Assembly (NCBI RefSeq): GCF_000151315.2
Contig: NW_011887299.1
Span: 775,387-822,212 of the forward strand
Reading direction: 5' to 3'
DNA: 46,826 bases
From: Capsaspora owczarzaki ATCC 30864
Taxonomy: Eukaryota; Opisthokonta; Filasterea
Below the pieces are notes generated by a model. The model was not told the DNA's origin and did not search any database. It worked only from the letters and a program-made list of their open reading frames with translations. The translations under genes and the position numbers were made by a program. Positions 32,599-42,600 of this stretch are shown piece after piece (the stretch's first letter is position 1; each line of letters begins with the position of its first letter).

Positions 32599-35242
32599 TC
32601 AGTGGACCTCTTTGGTCGCTTCAGACTTGAGCTCGTCCGCCAGGCTGCTTGCACGCGCTTTCGCTCCTTGAACAGCCGCTTCCAGCCGCTCTCGACTGGC
32701 TCCCATGGACTCTGCAGCTGCGGTCGCAGCTTTGGCGGCGGATTCGGTGTGCGTTTTGGCCGTTTGTGCGGCGCTGGCCAGCTTTCTCTGAGCCGCGTCA
32801 ACGCTGGTGGACGCGATCGCGGATAGCTTGTCCTGAATGTCGTCAAACACGTTGGCTGGCGGAGCCTCGCGGTCGAAATAGTCCTGCCCAAGAGCCGCCT
32901 TGACGAGCACGTCCTGGAGCGCGGGAAGACTGGTACTTTGGGCTGTCTCACGCGCCTGTCGCCGGGCAGACGAGCTAGACGCCAGCTGCAACAAGGATAT
33001 TTTGGGAACACAGGCCCGAGGCAAATATCCGCACGTGCGCACGTTGCCCAAAAGCGAATGGACCAAAAGCTCGTCGTCAAGCAGCGTCCCGGCGGGGTCG
33101 AAGCGCCCGGCAAGCACAGATTCCACGAGCTGAGTGTGATAAGCCAGCATGCTGTGATCTTCGAGAATTTCCTCGTTGGTTGGCACAATCCGCTCGCGCA
33201 ATCGTTGTTTCCGCGGTGCAGCGTCCGTCTCCACGCGCGCAGCACGTAGCTCTGCCGTCGACGCTTGCCAGCGCGAGTAGAATATCGACAAGTCACTCAA
33301 GACACTGGTTCGCAGCTCGTCAAAGGTTGGCGGAGGAGGTGGCGGGTCGGGCTCGGACGTCAATTTCTCGACGCGGTCCCGAGCAGCGTCCAACGCCTGC
33401 ATTGCGCGCGCCTTGACCTGATACCTTTCAGCCAAGTCGACAGTGTATGTCTTGGCGCTGTCGACAAACGCAAGCGTCTTACCAGCGCCGTCACGCAGCG
33501 TGCGCATCAAATCCGCGGACTGGATTTGGTAGAGGCCCTGCTTGTAGCCCCACAAAAAGTCGCGCAACCCATGGCGTGCTCCGGTTTTAATCTTGTCAAA
33601 GATCTACGGAGGGGGTGTGGTGAGCAAAGCCTGAACTAGATGACTGAACTGAACTGACACCAACAACCCAAACCAGGAAACTCACCAAGCTCATGGCAGA
33701 TTTGGCACCAATTTCCGTCAACTGGCGCGCAGCATCCGCTGCCGTCGCAGAAACACGTTCGGAGGCGTCAAAGACCCCACTGGCAAGCTTCCTTGCTTGC
33801 TCGTTGCTTGAAATAATGTTTTGCAACGAACCGACAGCATTCGCTACAACGGCAGGTGTCGAGTCGCTGGTTGCATCAGACAGTGGCTCGGACGCTGCTC
33901 CAGTCTCGGTTGTACGCTTGATGGCTGCAACAGAGCTTTTGGCCGTGCTGACTGCGCTGGCAGCGGCGGATTGAGCGGCAGCCGCCTTTTCGAGAACGGC
34001 AGCCGAGACAGTCTGCGAAACGGACAGGCTCGGATTGACCATGCTAAAGCTGACATCTCCGAGGTCCAGAATGCCGAGGAAGACAGTGTAAGGGCAGGTG
34101 AAAATCAGGCCAAGCATGGTGGCAGAGCGCCAAGCGGGAAGCTCGTCCGCGGGAATCTCGTCAATCTCATACACAAACCGCCGCAAGTGACGTGGCCGAT
34201 CGAGGCGTGGAGCAATCATCGAAGCAGCAGCTGGAAAAGCTTGAGTGAGGATGTGTTCCGTGGCAGTCTCGAACAATTCCCATCGCTGGTGCAAACTCAA
34301 CGAATTCAACGGCTTCGAATTGGGTGAAGGCGAATCGTCGCGCGCGGTTTTTGAGGCGCTGGCCGGTGTCAAGCGCGGCTTGTTCAATTGCTCAAGTACA
34401 TGCCGTACCATAGCGAGCTCGACGTGAGCAAAGACCAGATGGAACTCGCGGTAAGAGTGCGACGGGTGCTGCTCATACAACCAATCGCGCAGCTGTGCGG
34501 TCGCCGAGACATACTCGGCCCACAAACCCTCTGTCTGCATGGCTGTTGCCGCATCGCACAGCACTTTGACCCAATCACGCAACAAGGCGATATCCGCCAG
34601 CACGAGCGGATCGTTCGGGCCGCGAATTTGGAGCAAGTGGTCTTGCACTCGCTTGGGCGATGCCGTCAGCCGATGTGAGGCGTCCACGAGCATCTTGAGT
34701 GGCGGACCATGGACTCCGATGGCCTGGAGCGCCGCACGCACGGCCATCTTGGTCTGGGCCTGGAGCAGCGCGCGCTCGGCGTTGTCAAAGTAGAGCTCGC
34801 GCGGCCGATCCGCCAGCAGCCGCCCGATCTTGGCATACAGGACGTGTCCGCTGCCCGTGTGACGATCGCGAACGCTTCGCAGCGCAAAGTAGGCAGCGTC
34901 GCCTCGTGTGAGGGGCGACTCGAGTCGGCCAAGAAAGCATAGCGTGGCGACGTCGCGCCACAGCACACGGGCGTCGCGCAGCACCCCGCGAGCCTCGGCA
35001 GGGTACAGGCACGCGTACGTCAGCAGGGCGCGGCGGAGTGGGACGGCGTCGGCTGGGATGATGAGCTGCGGCGCTCGGCCACCTGTCGGCGTGTAGAACT
35101 GCACAATCTCGGCACGGTAGCGGTCGAGCGCGCCGAGGCCACGGTAGACACGCTTCTGGAAGCGGATGAGCAGCGGGGCGAGTGCGGGAAGCACGCGCGC
35201 GATCGCATTGAGCGACCGGACAAACCGCGGGGGGCCACTCAT
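32599..35242 (-). CDS. Unrecognised 853-residue protein with Ala-rich amphipathic tail
   Basis: Two exons: 35242-33686 and 33603-32599; 2562 nt, 853 residues, clean GT-AG intron of 82 bases. I do not recognise the family. Residues 1-400 are rich in Arg, Leu and Ala with well-defined helices (RALLTYACLYPAEARGVLRD, RELYFDNAERALLQAQTKM, AALQAIGVHGPPLKMLVDAS). Near 385-425 is a hydrophobic patch (ATMLGLIFTCPYTVFLGILDLG) that could be a re-entrant or membrane segment. There follow Ala/Ser/Thr/Lys-rich amphipathic repeats (AAVLEKAAAAQSAAASAVST; later AQRKLASAAQTAKTHTESAA) of LEA or apolipoprotein type. The part from about 535 (RDFLWGYKQGLYQIQSADLM, PRACVPKISLLQLA) looks globular again. A lipid-droplet or membrane-surface role would fit the helical repeats but is only a guess. 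The ATG at 35242 starts directly after an in-frame leader without other ATGs. Confidence 0.75.
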
Positions 35243-36544
35243 CTCTCCCAAAAATCTGAGAGTGATGAGAGGGAGGGGGGTTTGGGTCTCTCTGGTGTTG
35301 GTTTATAGAAACTGAGACTGAGACCGAGATGGAGTCTTGAGATGGAGTTTTGAGATGGAGATTGAGGTTGAGGTTGAGATTTGAGGTTGAGATTGAGATT
35401 GAAACGGAGCACAACAAAAAACAAAGTTCTATTCATCGCACCATCCTGTGCGTACCAAAGTAATCATATTACAGCATATTCTATCACATGCAATCCTTTG
35501 TTCCAGAGGTCGAGCATCGGCCAGAAAAACAGATTGCTGCTGATTCAATGCTCAGAAGACCAGCCGAGAAACGACGTGTTGTGCACTTTTTTGCCGAAAC
35601 AAACAAAGTGAATAAATAAATAAAATTAACACCGCACTGTTCGAATTCAAACGCAGGGATGCGTCGTGAAAGGCATCGAGTCCGGAAGTGAAAGGCGAAC
35701 GGAACGACAATTTTGGCTTTTTTTTTTCTCAGAACAGCAATCCTTTTTTTGTAGTTTTTTTTTTAATTCTTTGCGGTAAGTCTCATGCAGCCGCCTTTCC
35801 CTCTTCCTCTTCCTCTTCCTCTTCCTCTTCCGCTTCCGATTGGCGACTTGTCTTGCCGGGACTGCACTGCGATTTTGCTGCTGGGGAATTGCCAACTGCT
35901 GCCGCGGGGGTGCTCCCTTGGGGGGGGGGTGGAAGCGAACGGGCGGACGCGCGAGCGGGCGAGCGGTCGCTTTGTTTATGAGCAGCTGGCCTTGACCCTC
36001 GGCACTCCTCCTCCTCGCTCTCTCTTTCTCTCTCTTCGTTCCCAGAACGGTCTTCTCCTCTCGCATTTCTACAGTCCGAGAGTGCGAGAGACAACTGAGG
36101 TGGGAGGCGCACTGCAAGGAGACCAAAGCCAATCAAGGTGCTTTTGCTCTACTGTTGCTCTCATTTCAGCAGCGGAACATGGCGGGCTTGTCTCGGCCCG
36201 TTTGCGGCCGTGCTGGTGGCTGCGTCATGGATACACGTTGAGTGAGACCCATTGCACTGCCTGTCGACGATGCCTCATGATGCTGCCATTCGGTCACAGC
36301 AGATGGCCCGTCGTGGTTGCTAGGAAGCGCAGTCTGTTCCCTGTTTTCCGTTACCCGGTCCCCCTTCCTCCCCTCTTTGCTGACGACGAGTTTGGCTCTT
36401 TTCGTTCTTACGGATGTGTCGTTCTGTCTCGCTCACCGAGATTCTAGACCATCGTCCTTCGGGCAAAGCCTCACCAAGCTCGGTTTCATTGCTTTGCTGT
36501 TTTTGTTTTGTTCTGCTTGTGCCTCTGCTCCCTCGCTAGCAACC
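35243..36544. promoter_or_regulatory. Long divergent intergenic region
   Basis: 1302 bases between the orphan gene (minus) and the receptor tyrosine kinase (plus), the largest gap in the window. It contains a GAGATTGAG/TGAGATGGA-type imperfect minisatellite (35300-35405), a CTTCCT hexamer repeat (35803-35830), G-runs near 35920 and a pyrimidine-rich stretch. The 36317-36544 part is open in the frame of the kinase gene, so an upstream ATG is possible, but the signal peptide argues for 36545. No RNA gene or extra CDS is supportable. Confidence 0.45.
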
Positions 36545-39409
36545 ATGCTGAAGCGAGTGGCCTGTACATTGATTTCGCTGGTGCTACTGGCTGGCATTGC
36601 TCGCGCCGGGCCTGGAACGCTCAGACTGAAATTCTATGGGGTGAACGGTGATGGCCCTGAATGTGAAACTATGTCGAGCTGTGATTTTGAAGTTGAATCC
36701 ATCTTCGCATACACCACAAGTGCTGGTACCACCACCCAAAAAATTGGTCTCGGCGAGATATCCAACAATAATTCGCCTCGCTGGAATTATGCTTTTAACG
36801 CAACGTATTTCCCCACATTCACGGTAAGTCCCCCATCGTTTGCTTTTCGAATGCGGTGGAAGCGTGATGTAGTGGAATTGGGTTTTGGTGCGGTGATATC
36901 TCTCCTGGTATTTGATGATTGCTGACATTGTGCTTGCTCTTGTTGAACACTCGTGGGCGTCGGGCACAGGGATCGATCACTTTTAGCATTGATTTGATCG
37001 AGAGGGATTCGCCTTTGGAAGGTGGTGATGACGACTACGGTGCGGTTACGTACAACGTTCCAGTCACCGCAGGCGCGGCAGCAGCGGACGTCACTATGAG
37101 CGGCTTTTGGATGGTTAACAACGTCTTCATCAACGTACAGTTCACCTGCAGCACCGACTACTATGGCAGCACGTGCGACACCTACTGTACGACAAACTCT
37201 GGCAATTGCAACTCGTGCAACTCCACAGGTGGCTGTAGCACCTGTGCCACTGGTTACTCTGGCCCGAACTGGCCTTGCACCGCGACCCCCAACTGGTGCA
37301 CCATTCCCGGTACGGCTGTTGGCGGTGGCACGAGAAGCTGTGCCAACACCATCAATGGCGTTTGTTCAACCTCCTGCCACAGTGGCTACACACTGAGCGC
37401 TGGCACGGCAGCCTCGACGACGTGCCTCTCGTCACAGATGTGGTCTTCAGGCAACCCTGGCGTCTGTGTCGTCAACAATAATTACTGCACTGCCAAGGCA
37501 GCCCCGACGAACGGCCAAATGTCCTGCACAAACATTTTCGCCTTGAACTCCGTCTGCTCCTTCTCTTGCAACAACGTTGGCTATACCTTTGCTGGATCTT
37601 CCTCGTTCACTTGCAACAGCAACACACAAGCATCCGGATCCTGGTCTGCTGGCACAAACCCAACGTGCACCCCCATCACCAACTTCAGCCCAACAGTCCC
37701 CGTTCCGAGCGGTGCCACCTCGTTTAGCACCACCGAGAGCGTCGAGGTGTCCATTGCTTCCGTTACTGCATCATCATCGTCGATTGCCTCACAATCGCCC
37801 ACTTCTGTTGCTTCAGATGCATCCACTACCTCGGCAGTTTCTGCGTCTGTTAGTTCTGATACCTCGGTGCTGATGGCTTCTCTTGTATCAACCGCATCGG
37901 CATCTGCTGCATCCGTTGCATCCTCCATTGTGCAACACAGCAGCGACACCCAAGCTTCATCTTCAGCAGCTGCCGTCGCTGCTGCTGTTGCTTCTGTTGC
38001 CGTTGTTGCGATAATTGCAGCGGTCTTGATCGTGCTGCGACGCCGTCGATTGCAACGACGCTCAACTGCGCGACCGAAGAACTCTGTAAAGGACTCTGCC
38101 AGCCCCGTCTATCAGGAGGCTATTGAAATGACAACATCTCCTCTGGCCCATCCGACGCCAGAACCGACGGACTCTGCCAATCCCATCTATCACGAGGCTT
38201 CGGAACTGACAGGCTCCTCCATGCCCCATTCGACGCGAGCTCATAGAGAGGAGGACATTGCCGCTTATGCCACGGCAGGTCAAAAGCAGCCAGAGCCGTT
38301 GTACCAAGCCATCTCAACGACCTCTCCGGAGGTGGTATATGATTATGCAAGCGCGTATGTTGCTGGCAGCAATTCTCGTCGCGTTCGTGAAGGCTTGACC
38401 ATTGTGAAGCATCTTGCCAGCGGAAACTTTGGCGATGTGGCACTGGGCCAAGTGCCGTTCAGCGTCTTGCCCGAACGAGCGCGAACCTTGCTTGGACCTG
38501 CAGCGCCCGAAACCGTGCAGGTTGCAGTCAAGTCGCTCAAGTCTGATGCAGACGAGAAATCCCGCAAGGACTTTGAAAGCGAGGCGAAACTGATGGCACC
38601 GTTTGTGCATCCGAATGTCGTGCGCCTTCTTGCGGCTTTGGTCGAGTCAGAGCCCCATCTCGTTCTGCTCGAGTTTGTGCAGTACGGCGATTTGCGTTCA
38701 CTGCTGCAAAAGTCCAAAAAACAGTCATTCAAGTGGTCTGAGAACGAGCAAATCAATGCGATTCGTCAGATTGCACTCGGCATGGAGTATCTGGGCACGC
38801 TCCACTTTGTGCATCGCGATCTCGCTGCGCGCAACTGCCTCGTGGGCCAAGGCATGGTGGTCAAGATTGCCGATTTCGGACTTTCTCGCGAGCTGGCCGA
38901 CGAGAATGATTACTACCGCATGGAAACGCGTGGCAAACTTCCTGTGAAGGTGGGTCAATGGCTCCTTTGAAAGGGTTGCGAGTTTGATACATGTATTAAT
39001 TCCGTTGAATCCACTTGTATTGTAGTGGATGGCGCCAGAGACAATGACTTTCCGAAAGTTCTCGTCCATGTCCGATGTTTGGTCCTTTGGTGTGACAGCC
39101 TGTAAGTATCGCAGTCTTCTGCTAAAGTTAGCGCTTGTATGTCACTCATCGCGGTGTTTGGTTGCAGGGGAATGCTGCTGTTACGGAGAAATGCCTTACG
39201 GCAAGTTGAGCGGTCGGGATACCCTGGCTCATGTGGAAGCTGGTGGTCGACTGCCCCAGCCGGAGCACTGCATGCTCGAGCTCTACAACATGATGATGAG
39301 TTGCTGGAACATGACACCGGAGTTCCGACCGAGCTTTTCTCAGCTCGTCAAGGTGCTGACATCGCTTCAGGATGGGACGCCCGTGCGCGAAATGGGTCCG
39401 CTAGTGTGA
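36545..39409 (+). CDS. Receptor tyrosine kinase with Notch-ligand-like (MNNL-DSL) and sushi ectodomain
   Basis: Four exons: 36545-36823, 36970-38949, 39026-39101, 39168-39409; 2577 nt, 858 residues. Signal peptide (residues 1-22, cleavage near ARA|GPG). Residues 23-152 resemble the MNNL/C2 region of Notch ligands (TLRLKFYGVNGDG, ITFSIDLIERD). Residues 153-197 are a DSL-like module: CSTDYYGSTCDTYC has the same C-x8-C-x3-C spacing as Jagged, closing with CATGYSGPNWPC. Two sushi-like modules follow (about 200-330), then a Ser/Thr stalk and a membrane helix (about 425-449) with stop-transfer RRRRLQRR. The cytoplasmic part has two ~26-residue repeats with tyrosines (SPVYQEA, NPIYHEA), then a tyrosine kinase: LASGNFGDV loop, VAVK lysine (about 614), HRDLAARN (about 707), DFGLSR, ENDYYRM activation loop, LPVKWMAPE, SDVWSFGV, CWNMTPEFRPSF. 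All catalytic residues are present, so it should be active. Confidence 0.93.
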
Positions 39410-39566
39410 ACACAATCTGCCTCTGCTTTCCGCTTTCAATTTGACTTTGTTCATCCACACTGTAGTTGAAGTGCAATATTTCGTTGCCCTGTACCTCATG
39501 ACATTGTTTGTTTGTTTTGTTTGTTTGTTGAATACAATCTAGTCATTCCTTTTTTTTTCTATTGCT

Positions 39567-42342
39567 ATGGACGCTGTTTTGCCATCGTCGCTCGGATTTC
39601 GTGTCGCTGCAGTGTTGCCTGCTGGCGGCTCTGGGACGCGTGTCGGCACTGCGACGCCCAAACAGGTCTGCGTTCTAGCTCTGCAACCCACATGGCAGTG
39701 ATTGCACATTTGCTCGGGATGGTTGTTGCTTTGCTGGAGAGCGCAGCCGTTCGACTTTCCGGCTGCTTCAAAGGGAGGGGCGTGAAAATGAATTTGACGT
39801 CGAATTTGGTATGCCCTCCTTTTCTGCTTTGGTAGTTCTGGCCCATCAATGGAAAGCCGCTCTTGTTTTACACCTTGGAAGTGTTTGAGAGGTATGCTTG
39901 GTTTGTCGCTTGTTTTGCTGAACGGCACCGGGGAGGAGAAGCTCAAACTCGCGCCTTCCCATCTCATCTCATCTCGTCTCTGCGCCATCCAACCTCGTCG
40001 CTCGTGCGTACCTTGCGCTTTGCTCACTCGCGTCGGCGGCTGCGTTCGTACAGCGTTCCGTGGCTCGAGAGTATCGTCGTACCCGTGGCGCCGGATCATC
40101 TCGAGTCGCTGAAGCAGGTCAGTCCTGTCAAATTCATCAAGCGTCAGCGAAAAGGGAAAAAAAAAAAAAATGAATAATGCAGGCGTTCGCTGCGTCTTCG
40201 GTCTGGCATTGATCGTTGGGCTCGCTTTCGTCGCTCTTGGCACTGCTGACGTGATGTACATTCGATGGCGACACACATCCTGCCGCCCTACTGACTGGGT
40301 GCGGCCAAAACTCTGACAGGATGTCCAACACTGGGGCTTCAAGAAAACGCACATTGTGCTGGGTGCCGAGTTTCGCCACAGTTCCATTTACAGTGGCATC
40401 AAAGCGCTTCTGCCGACATTGGGCAGCGTACAGTCGAGCACGTCATCACCGCCAGATGTGGTATGAGAACGCCAGCTTCAAATTTCAACGGATTCCTGCA
40501 GCATTGCTCTGATCACTCCAAAAAAACAAACACCACCAACAACTCAGGTTATTGTTCACGACATGGTGAGACCTTTTGTGGACGAAGATACCCTTCGCCA
40601 AGTGGCTCAAGCTGCTCAAGACCATGGCGTACGTTGCATTCATTGAAGGGGGTTTGCACGGTCGAGTTTTTTGATCTGACGCTGTGGCTCCTTGGCCTCC
40701 TGTTTTTCTTTGCTTTTTTTTTTTTTTTTTTTCGTTTTGCAGGCGGCAGGTACCATTCTTCCCTTGGTGTCTACCGTGATCATGGCCACGCCTGATGGGT
40801 TTCTCGACCATTCATTGGATCGGTGCGTACAATCTGCAGTGGACTCGTTCCTGCTCAGCGATGTGTTGCTCACGAATTGGCATGCTCTCTCACTCCATGC
40901 AGCAACAAGTACCGCGCAAGCCAAACACCCCAAGCATTCAAATTCACCGTGATGGCCGAGGCATACGCGAAGGTGGAGCCCTCACAGTCTGCTCACAGTC
41001 TGCTGTTGTTGTTGTTTTGGAGGTGCGCGATCCGTTCGACTCACAACTTTTTTTTTTTCCAGTGCACTTCGCATGATTTCGAGTTTGGTACCGAGTGTCT
41101 GCATCTTGCGCAGCAGTACGCTGGAACCCGTGCAAAGTTGATTGAAGGAACGCCTATGCTCTGGAAAGTGACCCACAAACCCGACATCTACGCGGCCGAG
41201 CAAATGATCAAAGGTACGTGTCGAATGGGTCGGCTGGAAACATTGGGCAACCCTGGTGGAAGCCTGGCATGTAACCCACCCGCGTGCTTGTTGGGTACTT
41301 AGAGCGCCTTCGCAACGTTGCAATTGTTACGGGCGCCAGCCGTGGAATTGGCGAAGCGATTGCTGTGGCGCTCAGCAACAGAGGCATGCGCGTCGCAGTG
41401 GTTGCACGTCATGAGCAGCCTCTGTTGGCCGTGGCTGAGCGCATCAAGGGTCTGGCCATTGTTGCAGATGTCTCAAAGGTGCGGAAGCCCATCGAACCTT
41501 TGGCCATGTCCTGCATGGACCGTTACGACCTGACTGTGCCTTTGATTGTTTTGTTTTTTGTTTTTTGCTTGGCACCAGCCCGAAGAAGTACATCGGGTGT
41601 TCCAGACCGTGATCGAGAAGTGGGGTCACGTTGACGTGCTTGTGAACAACGCCGGAGTGGCTGCACGGGTCGAGATTGACAACATGGTACCGAGATGATG
41701 GCAACTCATTTGTTCACTCGGTGTGCCGAGTCCTCATCGAATATCTTTGGGGGGGGGGGTTTTCACAGAGCGATGAGGCCTGGTTTGAGCTGCTGCATGG
41801 CAATCTGAGCTCGACGTTCTATTCGTCTCGAGCTGCAATGTCTGCTATGAAGCATGCTGCTCGCGGAGGCGTCATTATTAACATTGGCTCAAGTTCTGTG
41901 AGCGGCGGGCGCGTTGGTAAAAACATCAACACAAAGGCAGAGATCAAGCCGCCTTGCAGTGCTGTGTACGTGTCTTGACTCTGTTGTTGCTTTGTGGACC
42001 ACTAGGCGAGGGTGCGTATTCGGCTACCAAAGCGGGCATCCAGTGCTTGACTGAAACGCTGGCACTGGAAGGCAAGCCACACAACATTTTCGCGTACACG
42101 GTTGTGCCGCGACGAACCGCGACCGAGCTACGCCGAGCGCTCTATCCAGATGAGGTGAGCACTGTGCGTCAAGTTGAGTACGACCTGAGGTGGCTAATCC
42201 GATTGTGAAACTTTCTGGCGTGAACAAAAACCAAAAGGACCCCGCAACCTGCTTGCTCCCCGAAGAGGTCGCGCACATGGTTGCATCTGTTGCCACTGAA
42301 TGGCAGCCTTATCTTTCTGGGCATGCCTTTTGGGTCAAGTAG
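39567..42342 (+). CDS. CRPPA: ISPD/CRPPA-type CDP-ribitol pyrophosphorylase fused to an intact short-chain dehydrogenase
   Basis: Thirteen exons: 39567-39665, 39836-39891, 40054-40117, 40320-40460, 40548-40628, 40743-40822, 40903-40972, 41063-41213, 41303-41478, 41579-41686, 41769-41916, 42006-42154, 42238-42342; 1428 nt, 475 residues, exact frame. Residues 1-247 are a cytidylyltransferase: [17 protein letters not shown] loop, [23 protein letters not shown], and [14 protein letters not shown], closely following human ISPD (HRASEMPQAF, DLEFGTECL). That domain joins CTP and ribitol 5-phosphate to CDP-ribitol, the donor for alpha-dystroglycan and for bacterial teichoic or capsular polymers. Residues 248-475 are an [14 protein letters not shown] (NADP loop, about 258), LVNNAG (about 328-333), catalytic Ser in INIGSSS (about 385), YSATK (Tyr about 396, Lys about 400). 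The order matches bacterial Acs1/Bcs1, which also reduce ribulose 5-phosphate. I infer a bifunctional enzyme. Confidence 0.9.
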
Positions 42343-42600
42343 CGCTCCTGGTCGAGTGTCTCAGCGCACAGTGTTTGTATCGGGGTTTTTTTTCTTGGTT
42401 CCACTCCACACACTTGCTCCCGCCATTTTGTGTATCTCTGAGCATGAGAGATGCAGTTCTTGAGAGCTTGAACGCAGCCCTTCACGATTACAATACACTA
42501 GATCCACATACAAAGCGACTCTTTTGCCTCGATTCTCGCCCTCGTGCATTGCCAACTCCATCTCCATACAAGCGCTTGCTAGAATATGCTTGATAATACA

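Noticed and set aside
36317-36544. Upstream in-frame extension of the receptor kinase ORF
   Set aside because: Starting at 36545 gives a textbook signal peptide; the extension would bury it behind about 75 unrelated residues.
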